A DNA stretch of 64,000 bases from Sthenelais limicola (lineage: Eukaryota > Annelida > Polychaeta > Phyllodocida > Sigalionidae), in assembly GCA_942159475.1 (NCBI GenBank), contig OW804102.1, positions 21,208,684 to 21,272,683 of the forward strand, in the 5' to 3' direction. This document shows, in pieces, positions 46,341 to 57,984 of the stretch. Numbering within the stretch: position 1 is the stretch's first letter; each line of letters opens with the position of its first letter. Made by a program: the position numbers and the translations under genes. The notes beneath the pieces are model-generated. The model searched no databases. It had not been told where the DNA came from and saw nothing but the letters and a program-made list of their open reading frames with translations.

Positions 46341-47582
46341 GTGTGTGTGTTGGGTGAAGACAGCAATAGAAATATTAGCTGAGGAGCTGATAAAGGTTTT
46401 CGATAGCCTTTCCCCGAAGGGTGTAATTTAAGAGAGGTGAACATAAACACATAGTATATTTAGAACCTTTGTGGGTGACCATGGGTTGGAATAACAGATC
46501 TAGAGGTAGTGAAAAAGGCAGTTTCCCATCGAAAGGCCACCATGGGTTAAAGTGATTATATAATATGAGTAACTACAACGATACTGGGTCTACTTGTTCT
46601 ATGCACAAAGGGAGGCTTTGATTTCCATGTTATGCACCACCCTGGCATAGCAGTGCATACAATCGTGAAGTTATAGCTCACTGCAGCACAGTGGTGTGAT
46701 AAGTAAGGACTAATGACCAACATTCTAGAAATGAAGAGGTTATTAATACTTTTAATCCCTATCCCTATGTTTTGTGTTGTTCCCTCTTCATATTTAGAAC
46801 AACATTCTGATGGTACTAGGATCGGGATGTCTTCTTTCCAGACAGGCAGTTTAAAGAGAAGGCTCGTAATCTATCTTATAAATAGCAGAAAGGTGAATAT
46901 GGTAATGAGTATGAGAGGATTAAGGATGAGTCTGACTAAGTATATATATCATATTGAAAAAAAACATGTTCAGTCACTAAGTACTTGGTCCATTAGTGGG
47001 TTTTCAATATGGGTCTGCTTCTTAATGTGGATAATATAGCCATATTCGAGGCAGAGACTAAAAATGAATATACCTTCAAGGAATGCGTTTGGGAGGGATG
47101 GATACCGTTTAACACAGGCTAATAGGGTAGGAATGAAGCACCAATCCATAACCACATCAACCAGTGCTTATCTATTGTCTCTAGCACTTAAGTATCGATG
47201 TCTATCGCCAGGCCCTCTTGTAGGAACGATAATAGGAATATTTCCGGGTCAAGGGTTAATAGGAAGGGCCAAAAGTACTCTCACCCACATGTCTGGGTCA
47301 CAAACAGCAAATACAATCAATGTATTACTGTTTGACTCTTGGGAAAAGAATCAGGACACTACATAAACTTAAAGAGAGATTCAGGTAAAGAACCAGATTT
47401 TGGATACATATTGTGGCAAGGGTCTATTATTGCCTACAATGGTTTCATTCATTGCAACTTTTATCAGGAAGTTTTAATGTTTGTTTTAATTTGTTGGAGA
47501 AAAATGAATTCATTGACCCACTCACTGGGCTGTTTATTTCAACCTTGCCTTAGTGTAGAAGAAAACTCACCTGATGATAACT
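46341..47582. other. Stretch upstream of the transporter's first coding exon
   Basis: No gene recognised. The frames at 46713-47039 and 47064-47366 have no family resemblance. TGGGTGAAGACAGCAATA at 46351 also occurs at 48386 in the 5' untranslated part of the transporter. Confidence 0.3.
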
Positions 47583-47780
47583 GTCTAGGCTCACAGCCTC
47601 TCAGTTCAGATAAGAACGGTATGTCAGTGATTGGACGCCTACTGCGCCAATGAAGTTCCTGCCCATGGAGTAGGCGTCCTAATGGGATTCTTTATAATGG
47701 GATTCTAATGGAAACTTGTGATTTCGAGCTAGAGGCTTTCCCTCAGTTTGGAGGGCCTCTCTCAACTCTGAGCCAAGACT
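47583..47780 (+). repeat. MITE, AGTCTAGGCTC family, copy 4
   Basis: TGTCTAGGCTCACAGCCTC to CAACTCTGAGCCAAGACT, with GTCAGTGATTGGACGCCTAC and GGAGTAGGCGTCCTAATGGG inside. A short GGGATTCTTTATAAT duplication makes it slightly longer (about 198 bp) than the others. Confidence 0.75.
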
Positions 47781-48374
47781 AATGAAACTATATGGGAAGA
47801 TCTAACAGAGGACCTGAACCTACGTCGATTTGAATCATGATTCGTATGGTGTTGCAGGGATTGGATGATAAGCAGAAACTAGGGAAAACATAATATTTGT
47901 CAATGCATCCATGTAAAGAACCATGTACTATACTTATTAGCAGGTGCCTTGAGTAAGATGCACACACTTGACAGAGGCAACCAGCCAATTATTCTAAGAG
48001 GGAATTTGTCATGTGCAAGTTGCACTCTCCCATAACCAACCAATCCAATCTAGGAAGAGATAACATAATACGCAAACGGTCCAATCAGAGACAGTATTCT
48101 GGTACTTTATATGTCAAGACCCGATTTGTTTTCCCTCCATTTAATTGATCATATAATTGTCAACAGGTACACAGTTAACAACTAAGATCATCCAGCCATT
48201 AATAGTTAAGACACATTTAAATTTCACTTCCTTTTCCTGATTGGGTTTTCGCCATTGTATTCTTTTCAGACAATTTATTATGATGAAAATTGAGTATTTA
48301 TCTCTGGAATATCATCATTTCATCTCAATATGTTTTATCAGCTTTAATCAAAAGAACATTTTGTTTATTTACAG

Positions 48375-48498
48375 ACACAGTAAGCTGGGTGAAGACAGCA
48401 ATAATGAGGCACTAGCATCAACCATCCCGCATTCACAACATCTGTGATAAAACCAGAAACCACTGTTCCAAAACAACGAACAATCATCAGAAAAAACA
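48375..48498 (+). promoter_or_regulatory. 5' untranslated part of the first coding exon, with a 4-codon upstream ORF
   Basis: The acceptor TTGTTTATTTACAG at 48361-48374 shows that an untranslated exon lies further upstream. The leader has one upstream ATG (48404) that reads ATG AGG CAC TAG and stops at once, which could dampen translation. Otherwise no ATG precedes the start at 48499. Confidence 0.55.
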
Positions 48499-48769
48499 AT
48501 GGCAAAAGGTGAAGGAGTGAAAGACACATCAGAAAAGCCAATTCCGTTACCTACGGATGACGATGAGGACGAGCCAGGCCCTCCCATCCCCCCTGATGGG
48601 GGCTGGGGGTGGGTAGTAGTCGTGGGATCACTCTTCTGTAATATTATAGTGGATGGAGTGTGTTTTTCATTTGGCATCTTTTACCCAGTCTTCTTGGACC
48701 ATTTCAAGGAGAGCAGAGGCAAGACAGCTATTGTAGGATCGCTTATACCTGGAATGTACCTCGGCATGG
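48499..48769 (+). CDS. Transporter exon 1: acidic N-terminus and span 1
   Basis: Residues 1-90. A hydrophilic N-terminus ([20 protein letters not shown]) leads into span 1 and the start of span 2 ([12 protein letters not shown]). Donor GTGAGT, phase 1. Confidence 0.92.
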
Positions 48770-51700
48770 GTGAGTATTGGATTGTTTAATTATTAACTAC
48801 CTTGGGTTGTGGACGGCATGGGTTTTGGCATCATCACGGTTAACTCAGATCTGACAAAACGATACTTACACAGTTTAAAGCTGGGATTCCACTGGATCAC
48901 TCTTTTGGTCCGCTCACGGTTTCTGACTCATGGTCTTTTATTTTCCCCGAGTGCCTAAAAAGGGTGAAACCAGAGTGGTCCAATGGAATTGGTTACTGCA
49001 CTTACTATATGCATTAAAAAAATGCTATTTGTGCTTCTTAAGAAGAGCTCAGGACATTCCGCATTTATGATTTGAGCACAACTACTGGACGTTCTTTCCA
49101 CATCTTTTAGTAGTGGTCTAATAGTGCACTGAGAGGACCAATGGATGTGCTATTGCTTTCATAAGGAAGCAAGCGAACCAATAGAAGCGCCCTGTGCTTG
49201 TATTGTGCTAAAATAAAATGGATGATGAGCCAAACAAAAGCACACTATGTAGAAGCGAACCAATAGCGATGCAAGTTATCCAGTGGAATCAAAGCCTAGA
49301 ATGTCTTGGAGTCAGCAATATCAGGACGCAACGGCAGGACCACTTGGGAATAAGGAGTACTGAAATCTTAAGGCTATAAAAACCTAAGACAATCAATAAA
49401 ATAATTAATAATTCCCATTTTGGGACTGTTGGTGTTTAGTCACTGCCTTGAACAGTCCCGGCACAAAGTAAAGGGATTGATAACCTTTGTTTCGGGCTTG
49501 CTGGCGCATTGTTTCTGCATAATCCCTCGGCTTTGCCCTGGGATTATACAACAAACCGTCATCCAACCAAGAACCCTTTAATGTCGGGCATTAATCTTTT
49601 ATTAATTTAGTCATTGATTAATCAATTTCTGCATCAAAACGATTACATCATATTCAAGTTCAGGTAAAAAAGGTGGTTGCCTCTGTTATAGCAGTTCTTC
49701 CGGCGACCCCTGTGTTCTATATCTATAGGACTACAGTAACAGTTATTACTGTCTACGGTAACAGTAATACACACATTAAATGAGGTTATACATTTTAGGC
49801 ATATCTATACAAAAAGCGTGGTGTCATATTTGACCTTGCTTTGCTTGTCTTCTTTTCTCAGCTATTGCCTAATGGTTACAGCATTGCAGTCTTGGTTTTC
49901 TGAGTACAGGTTGCAGTCACTACTCTCTGTGTCACTGTGTTTATAATGCCCAAGGCAAAGCTGAGGTATCAAAATCATGGCTAGCCTGAGTCTTGTCCGA
50001 ATTGGACATTCAATCTATGAATTTACATCGTAGCACATTACACTAATTATATATTGCTTACATTCAGTGTTCTACACATTTTGAGTTAGCATAATGGCTA
50101 CTACACAAGTCACAATTCTTTTCCTACTTTATTTATTCATTTAAGGCCAATATAATATTTAAACAAAGCATACAAAAATACGCAGTGTCCACCATGGATG
50201 TTTTCGCGCGTTGTCTAGCAAAGTAATAAGAACTCAAGATAAATCAATAATATATACAAGTTAGACAGTACATACCAAAGAAAAAGGAAGTTAAAATATA
50301 TTCCTTACTCTATTCAATTCGAAGATATCCTTATCAGCATTATATATCAGAAATCCCTAGGAAGTGCATGCCACCTTCTACAAGATAATGCTATCTTATT
50401 CATGATGATCATGCATTCCTTATTCATATCAAAGAAATGGTTGATTCTATAATGCAACATGTAACTCAATTTATCTACGTTGTAGTTACAACTTGTTATC
50501 TATCTTGTTATCCAACATCACATAAACACGTGTATTACGTTGGTAGAGGAATAGAAGATACAAGTAAAAGTATTATCGAATTAATGTAGTTAACAACTAA
50601 TGTAAGACCAATATGTGTGTTTAACAAATAATTCATTAAACACACCTTCATATAATTATGACAAAAAATGTTCAGGTATCCAAGTATAAAGTTGCAAGAA
50701 AACAAAGCCCAAATAATCATATGTTAGATTCCAGTAATAGTGATCCATACTAACGCTTATCGTTAACATTTAAACAATTTTCAAAAGCGAGAGACAATTA
50801 TGATTTTATGTTCATGCTACTTTTTCTGGCCAATTTTAAATCAATACCAGTCTAGTGAGCATCAAACCAAGAATAACACCACTAACACAACTTTTAATCA
50901 TTAGTTTATTGTTATATCCTATTGTTTTGTGACTCCTAAAACAAAGTCAAAACAAATTGAAAATCCATTTTAGCAGCTGGTTCTGCAGTTTAAAACATGG
51001 AGTATAACATGAATGTATCATATTCTATCATTTAAATCTTCAGGTCCTGTTGTGAGTGCTTTGGCAAATAAGTTCGGGTGTAGGACAGTAACCATGATAG
51101 GGGCAGTCATGGCCAGCGTCTCATTTTTTGTGTCTACATTCTCCCCCAACGTGGACATTCTCATCTTTACCTATGGCATTTGTGGAGGTAGGTATCCCTA
51201 GCGTAATTACATTATTGGGTCAAGTTCCCAGAAAATTCGTAATTATATATTTGCTGGGTTTTTCGCCCAATAATGTTGTATTGTAACATAAATATAGTAG
51301 CCTTGACCTTGGGATATATATGGGTCAAGCCGTCAGGAAATGTATAATTCTCTTAACCAATCTTTCCAAATAACCCAAATTTAATTGTTAGAAATGAGTT
51401 TCAAAATACAGTTCAATCTAATGGATCCTCAATACAATACCAAATATACCTAGTATTTATCATTGTACCATTGTACAGCCTGGGTAGTTGTTACTTTAAT
51501 ATACATTTTATTCGTCCTTACAATCATATTCTCAAAGAGATTGCCTTTGTTGACTATATTGTGTTAAGGTATCGGGTTTGGCCTCATGTATCTCCCCGCC
51601 ATCGTCATAGTGGGTTTCTACTTTGAGCAGAAAAGGGCCTTGGCTACAGGGTTAGCTGTGTGTGGCTCAGGCATAGGAACATTCATATTCGCACCATTTG

Positions 51701-54700
51701 GCAAGTAAGTTGACGCTACACTGTATAATAATAATTATTTATTGTTTTCACATTTCACTTGAGAGGTACTATAAATAGAAAAAATTAACGAGCCACCAGT
51801 AATCAAAGATTTATTGGACAAATCAGGACAAATCAATCCAATAAATTCTCGATTACGATGGCGAGTTCCATTCTTTATTTATTATATGTGCATAACATTT
51901 GATCAAATATCAAGTGTAGATCATTAAATAACACTGAAAAAGTTGACTGTGTCTGACAGTGAAAAAGTATCAGACACAGTGCGGGCACCCCAGGCGTTGT
52001 AGGCCTATGGATTTGTTGACGGGCTTCGCAGAAATCCGAAGGGCTTGTCTAAGTTGATAATTTCATAGTTTGGCTACATGGAACTATGAAATTAACAACT
52101 TAAACAAGTGCCTTTGGATATCTGTCGAAGCAAGTCAACAAACAGCAGAGGTAACATTTGAGCTATTTTTAGACAACTACATTTTGTATCGTGTGCATAA
52201 GATAACAATATTTTTATTGCATCCCACTTATTGCACCTTTCAAGAGGAATGCACACATAATGAAGAGGTTTCCATGATATACACATCTTGATATATAGAA
52301 TAATGTCCACGTAGTTCAAAGATATGTATAAATTAAATCAAAACATTTCACCCCTGTTTGTTAGTATTGCTAAAGTCTATTTTTATAATAAACTATCCAC
52401 GATGGAAAAGGTGTGTCTATAGGTCTGATTAGACTGTTGTGGTGAGGTATAACTTTAATAAAAGGCAGTTTGCAATGCATTCTAGGTATATCTGAGTAAA
52501 TTTGGTAAAAAGTCGCAAATCCTTGCGACTTCCCTCATTTAATGTTATACTACCATGATACTCAATAGAATAGATGACTAATAAACTAATGAAGGATACG
52601 CTATTTTCAGACTACTGTTGGACAATTATGGCTGGCAGGGAGGCTACTGGATCATATCAGGCATCATATTAAACGGTATTGTATGTGGCGCCCTCTTCCG
52701 TCCGTTAGAAGCAACTCCAATCAAGAAGAAAAAGGCGCGCGAACTGGAAGAAATCAACAACCAGGCGAGAGGCACAATCATGAACAAAATCATCGAGGAG
52801 AAGAAGCGCATGCGTACAATATCAACTGGATCTTTGGACGGCAGTGTGATTACAAGAGACAACACTTTGATTAAAGATCCTGAGAAAATTAAAAACATCA
52901 AAAACCTAACTTTGGCCAGGCTGGATGAGGCAGAAGAGGAGGAGGAGCCATCTTCTCCTGGTTTGCCAAATGGGCAGAAATTGCAATTAGGACAAATACC
53001 GCACTCCACAGTATCACGGTTAAAGGAGGAGGCCAGAGCTATCAGACCGCCAGCTCCTCTCCCTCCTCCCGACCCAGCACCTCTAACACAATCAACAGAC
53101 CCCAAGGAGAAACTTATCAAAGATGAGGAGACTTCAAGCAGCAGCAAGGATCTGGTGACATCCACAAAGTCCCTCTCGGGCATGTTCACCTCCCAAAGTG
53201 GTTCCAGATCACCCAAGATGAGGAATAGAGCCAACTCTGAAAGTTGGAGATTGAGGAAAGATTACAGAATTTCTCGGACAGGGGAAAAGGTTATGATAGA
53301 TGGGGAGGCCCAGAAAGTCAACTTCAACCCAAATGAATACAGGAAAAAGGAAGTGGCTCGACCAATGTACAGGTAAGTCATTATTTGATAATTACGGTTT
53401 AGAGAAAACTTGTGCTTTGCCCGTTTATTTCTGATTCATATATATGTGAACATAATTGTGTCCAACATAGTAGATTTAGATTTCATCAAACAATATCAAA
53501 AGCATTTAAACTACTTACACTTGATATTTTGTTTTAGTAAGCTTGTCCCTATATTTTGATTTTTAAATTTTACTTTAACCTTTTTACTAGATTAACACAA
53601 GTCCACTTTACAAGCATTTTTGTTTTACTAAATGCGATTTCACATACACGAATTCCATAGTATATCATTTTCCCAGTCTTTTCTTTAGGAATTTAACAAT
53701 CATTGTACTCTTGAAGGATATAAGATAATCAACATGTAATAGGCAGGTTGTTGATGCATTTTACCTGCTTGGGGTTTTCGCTATAAATACTTTGAGGATT
53801 GTTCCTTGGCCTATAAATGTGTTTACTTGTTTACTTTCAGGAAGGACATCTTCTATGCGGGGAGTGTGACGAGCCTGAAAGAGTACAAGAGTCAGGGAGA
53901 CATGGCCTCCTATATAGCCAGCCATACTAGCATACCCCCACAGACTGATGAACCGTAAGTATTTCCTTGTATTTGTGATGTGTCACAGAAGAATGGAGCA
54001 GGGACCATGTAGGAATGTTCTTATTTGTTTTTATCTTCAGAGACTTTAGTCGCATGAATACATGAGTTAAATTTTAGGATAATGTCCTGAATAGATCTAT
54101 GCATGCATTTCGGAAGACATCCTGAGGGAATAGTTCATATATTTAACTACATGTATAACAATGACAAATTCTCCTTCACCTTTCAAATAACTTTGATATA
54201 AGACAAAAGAGGTTCAACAACTGCCTAACATGACCGAAAAAATAACCACAATACGAAATATACTCCGATATTTTATTTGTATTTATGATATTCTGCCCCT
54301 ATGCCTTCTATGTACCTTCCAACTTGTCTATTGACAATACTCTTTTCTATGGGACCTATATTCTGAGAATATTACTTGTATATACTGCCTAAACCCGAAT
54401 ATATGTACATGTACTTTAAACAACCGCCAGTGCCCTGGTCATCCGTGAGACACCCGGTGGATACTCGCTAAATTAATCAGCACAAAACTACATTGATTCA
54501 AATTCGGCACAATCACTGAGTCCTGCGCAACATACCTAAATGGTCCCTCTAACATGGAATACATTCTCAGCCTCGGTACCTACATAACATAGTTCTCAGT
54601 GTTGCTGTAAAGCATCCCACAATTTCTTTTAGAAATATACCACTGAGATCAGATGAAAAGATCTGATGATCTGTAAAGCCCAGTTTAATTAGAATGATTT

Positions 54701-57694
54701 AAGGCCAGTTTTACTAATGAGTGATTGTTTATTCCTATTACAGGGGACAGGAAGGTGGATGCGGAGGATCGTGTGAACCATTGTTTTCCGTATTGAGGGA
54801 AATGCTTGACTTTAGCCTGATGAAAAGTCCCACCTTTCTCCTCCTCTGTACTACTAGTGTACTCGCTATGACTGGTGAGTGCCGGCTATAATATAAGGCT
54901 TGTCGCCACTGATATTGCTTCCCTCTGCGATCGGTGCGATTGCATTCTGCAGTGCACTCTCAATCCGAATATAATGACAAATGGAACTGGTCAGAGGTGG
55001 GGCTTGATAGGTTATGTAATTTAGGGTTTTTATAATATTTATATATATAATAATCAATATATGACAATAACTATATCAATCCACATATTTCATTTTCTGT
55101 TCATTGTGTTATGATGTAATGTAGCACAGCAACACATACAGATCGTTGACTTAGTCACTCATCGTTTATATCATTACTTCAGTATATATATATTAGTATA
55201 CACAGTAGTATACCAATTTTCTGACACCTAATAAATGAAGAATTCATGTCCCAAGGAATCGTGTATGCCCTAAGAAAACCATGGTGTTGCTGTCTTTTAT
55301 AAAATCTGGGAGAATGTGCATACAAATTTATGCAAATTTGAAATATTTAAATACTTTCTGAATGTTAACTTCTCTGGATATGTAATGATTCATATATAAA
55401 ATACTGTGTCCTTGTTCCTCAATACCGATTATGAAAACCGTGGTATGACATGAGACACATGAATATAACATTGGCGTTGTCTGTGTAGCAAATGTCTTCC
55501 TTAAAAGTTACTTACCAGCTGCTTACCAAGGAAAAGTAGCTAAGGAAGTAAGATCTTATGGAATGGTATGTTATTCTGACAGGCATGATTTATCTTATAC
55601 TATATGGTTAAAAAAGGCATGTAACTGAATTGCGTTGCACAATCCAATTAGTAATAAAAATGATAAATCAATGTTAGATCAATGTAACCCAAACCCTGGA
55701 TAATGAATTTGAAAAAAATAAAGACTTAATTAAAGTATTTCATCATTACTGTTTGCTTTTTGCGTTACCAAGGTTTCTTCACGCCGTTCGTCTATATCGC
55801 AGACAAGGCTATACTAATGGGAGTTAGTAATACCAATGCAGCCATGCTCCTCTCTATTCTGGGGGCATTCAACACAGCCGGTAAGTTATACACATAGCAC
55901 TGACATCTTGTTGTTGTTGTAGTATATATATAATGCTAATTTATCGCTATTTCAAATGTGAAGACTTTACTAAAACATAATGTTTCTATAATATTGAAAA
56001 TATAAATGCATGCATTAACCTACATTGTTAGTAGGCCTATACTTAGGGCAATGGTCACTTTAGTCTTTTTTTCCTGTGCTACATCGTCACTACGGGCCTC
56101 GTGGTTTTTGTCATTACAAACCACCCCTGCCACAAAAACTTTGTAAATTAATGCTTAACTATACTTATCTATGATTTCATATATAGCTTCACCAACTTCA
56201 AGATTTATCAGAGTGTTACTGATAACTTTGCAAATTGAAAGCAAATGTTGATACCGTATTTATAGGACGTATTCTGTGCGGCTGGATCTCTGACAGACCC
56301 TGGGCTGATTGCCTCGTCATCCACAACGTGGCGCTGATCATCGCGGGGGTTGCCACGTGTTTAGTTCCACTTATTAACGTCTACTGGCTCCTATGTCTCT
56401 ACTGTGTCGTCTTCGGCTCTTGTATAGGTACGTAATAAGGGACTTGCATGCCCGCCATCTGGAGTCTTAATTCGCATGGAATTATGGGATACGTTGTATG
56501 TCAGTGTAAAAGCTATAGAAAACATGTTATAAATGTTCAGCATGAAATATCAAACAGTGATCTCATGTAAATAGCCAGGTGTTTTTACATGTTTCCATAA
56601 AACAAAACGTGATCTTTCCCATCATGCATTTGATTTTTATAGATACTTTACACAAGCTATGGTATTGGGGAAATCATTCATGCAACTTTCGATGATAATT
56701 ACAGTTATTCATATTTATATAACACGTGGGAATGCAGTTCTCAATCAATAATTATGAATTACAATTTGATATGATTTCATGAAGTCATGCATTTTGCTTG
56801 CAGCTGCTTTCATCACGCTGAGGTCTATTGTGCTAGTGGATCTCCTTGGATTACAGAAATTAACCAGCTCCTTTGGTCTTCTCCTACTCTTCCAAGGCAT
56901 AGCATCACTTGTCGGATCACCCATAGCAGGTGGATATGACTTTATTACACCTTTCAAACTGACGAATACTTTATTTGTCTGAGGTTTAACAATTATGAGA
57001 TAAACAAATGAGTAACCAGGTTTCTGGATAAAATCCAGGTCTTCCAACTGTTACCTTTATAGAAAAAAGATTTCTAAATTATAAGAGAGCCACGAACAGC
57101 ATAACAAGGCCTGTATATTACTCGCTAATCTCCCCTTAAATTTACATTGAATTTTCACTATTTTTTTTACATAAATATCGGTGAAAATAAACTGAAAACA
57201 AAATTACCCTTGGGTGATCTCCAAGTTCCAATATTCCACTTGGGCTAGCAATCTTGTTTGTTCGTTGCATGCTACACCCATGAAGGATAAACGTTCTGTG
57301 GAACTCCTTACCCCCTGCCACTAGAGCTATAGAAGACAACAAGCTATTTTTAATAATATAAAAACAATTATGACAAGAGATTTTTGTCAATACAAGAGAG
57401 ATTTGGTAATTGTTGCAAGATGATTCTGTTACAACATGGTACAAGTGTGTTGCTGGACTTACTTTAAATAATGAAAATCTATTCATTTTGTATTTTCTAG
57501 GGGCAATATTTGATGCGACCCAGTCCTACCAGTATAGCTTCATCGTATCGGGCGTCTTGATAGCAGTATCAGGCTTTATTGCCTTGCCTGTACGCCGAGT
57601 GGCGGCGTGGGAGTCACGGAGATGGGGCCCCCTAAATCCTGCAGAACAATATGTGCAAGTAACCTGTGACAATCCAGAAAACACACAAGTATAG
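48499..57694 (+). CDS. Monocarboxylate-transporter-like protein (SLC16 family), 10 coding exons
   Basis: A plasma-membrane-type carrier of the major facilitator superfamily. SLC16 members move lactate, pyruvate, ketone bodies or related organic acids, some with protons. Ten exons joined at GT-AG sites give 715 residues without a stop. The SLC16 signature DGGWGW lies at residues 33-38, at the start of membrane span 1. Spans 1-6 fall at about 38-62, 78-98, 103-121, 127-150, 163-182 and 196-215, and spans 7-12 at about 498-520, 535-556, 570-590, 592-612, 632-652 and 663-682. [20 protein letters not shown] is the usual span 4/5 block. The loop between spans 6 and 7 is about 280 residues, far longer than in lactate carriers such as MCT1, and is charged and Ser/Pro-rich. 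By that loop it resembles the orphan MCT9/12/14-like group, but substrate and orthology cannot be fixed here. The start has A at -3 and G at +4. Confidence 0.92.
48770..51043 (+). other. Transporter intron 1 (2.3 kb)
   Basis: The largest intron between coding exons. It hosts the CCACTGG-ended element (48878-49298) and a degenerate TTGAGGGG-type fragment near 49500. The rest is AT-rich without features. Confidence 0.7.
48878..49298. mobile_element. CCACTGG-ended palindromic element, family copy 2
   Basis: AAGCTGGGATTCCACTGG at the left and CCAGTGGAATCAAAGCCT at the right, with internal AGCGAACCAATAG and GGTCCGCTC. Same family as 9340-9780 but more diverged. Confidence 0.6.
51044..51187 (+). 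CDS. Transporter exon 2: spans 2-4
   Basis: Residues 91-138, [20 protein letters not shown] through FTYGICGG. Acceptor AATCTTCAG, donor GTAGGT, phase 1 to phase 1. Confidence 0.92.
51320..51486 (-). repeat. MITE, GTCAGATC...ATGTACAATT family, copy 6 (intron 2)
   Basis: GGGTCAAGCCGTCAGGAAAT, CCAATCTTTCCAAATAACCC and ATACCAAATATACCTAGTAT match the inverse of the family. One end is trimmed. Confidence 0.5.
51569..51704 (+). CDS. Transporter exon 3: spans 4-5
   Basis: Residues 139-183. Acceptor TGTTAAG, donor GTAAGT. It carries [20 protein letters not shown] and the [15 protein letters not shown] block conserved in SLC16 proteins. Confidence 0.92.
52611..53372 (+). CDS. Transporter exon 4: span 6 and most of the large cytosolic loop
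   Basis: Residues 184-438, the longest exon. Span 6 ([18 protein letters not shown]) is followed by a basic/acidic helix-rich stretch ([14 protein letters not shown]), an acidic run ([10 protein letters not shown]), a Pro-rich patch ([12 protein letters not shown]) and many serines, likely phosphorylation and scaffold sites rather than transport machinery. Acceptor CTATTTTCAG, donor GTAAGT. Confidence 0.92.
53841..53954 (+). CDS. Transporter exon 5: loop
   Basis: Residues 438-476, [20 protein letters not shown] then [17 protein letters not shown]. RKDIFYxGS followed by a short Ser/Lys stretch is typical of the segment before span 7 in this transporter group. Acceptor TTACTTTCAG, donor GTAAGT. 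Confidence 0.88.
54744..54874 (+). CDS. Transporter exon 6: start of span 7
   Basis: Residues 476-520. A Gly/Cys-rich run ([11 protein letters not shown]), then [19 protein letters not shown], where span 7 begins. Acceptor CCTATTACAG, donor GTGAGT. Confidence 0.9.
55773..55880 (+). CDS. Transporter exon 7: spans 7-8
   Basis: Residues 520-556, [19 protein letters not shown] then [15 protein letters not shown]. Acceptor GTTACCAAG, donor GTAAGT. Confidence 0.9.
56266..56427 (+). CDS. Transporter exon 8: spans 8-10
   Basis: Residues 556-610. [17 protein letters not shown] is the conserved span 8 exit motif of the family, followed by spans 9 and 10. Acceptor TATTTATAG, donor GTACGT. Confidence 0.92.
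56434..56685 (-). mobile_element. CCATGCGAATC-family element in intron 8
   Basis: Inverted relative to 41206-41532. It starts only about 7 bases after the exon 8 donor (AATAAGGGACTTGCATG, then TAATTCGCATGGAATTATGG) and runs to about AGCTATGGTATTGGGG. It occupies most of the 376-base intron, so it is tolerated next to a splice site. Confidence 0.6.
56804..56929 (+). CDS. Transporter exon 9: spans 10-11
   Basis: Residues 610-652, [18 protein letters not shown] then [19 protein letters not shown]. Acceptor TTGCTTGCAG. The donor GTGGAT is weak, but it is the only one that keeps phase 1 and the conserved GSPIAG-A-x-FDAT junction. Confidence 0.88.
57501..57694 (+). CDS. Transporter exon 10: span 12 and C-terminus
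   Basis: Residues 652-715. [20 protein letters not shown] enters span 12, followed by a short cytosolic tail ([20 protein letters not shown]) and the TAG stop. Acceptor TATTTTCTAG. Confidence 0.92.
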
Positions 57695-57737
57695 AATTTT
57701 ATAGTAGTTAGTATCAATCAATGTGTTTAATAACTAT

Positions 57738-57984
57738 AGGAGCACTCACACATTAACGATTTGGGCACTCGCGTCAAAATGCCACTGAGGTCGCTGTGCT
57801 TAGGGGCTTCTGACTCTATAACGATTTCGCTGGCGATTTCACTGGTGATTTCACTTGCGATTTCACTAGGAAACTATGCTATATAGTCAACACAGTAGCA
57901 ACTAGTCGCTAACAAATTACAAAATCTCCAAAGTTTGACGCTAAGCCCAAAATGCTGGTGTAATCGCTAATGTGTGGGAGCACT
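57738..57984. mobile_element. 247-bp MITE in the transporter 3' untranslated region
   Basis: AGGAGCACTCACACATTAAC at the left and, inverted, AGTGCTCCCACACATTAGCG at the right; the arms go on with GATT. The inside repeats GCGATTTCACTGG and relatives. It begins about 44 bases after the stop codon, so it would be part of the mature transcript and form a long hairpin. Confidence 0.7.

Noticed and set aside
52644..53234. 196-residue minus-strand frame opposite transporter exon 4
   Set aside because: An antisense shadow of the long charged loop. The plus-strand frame has matching splice phases on both sides.
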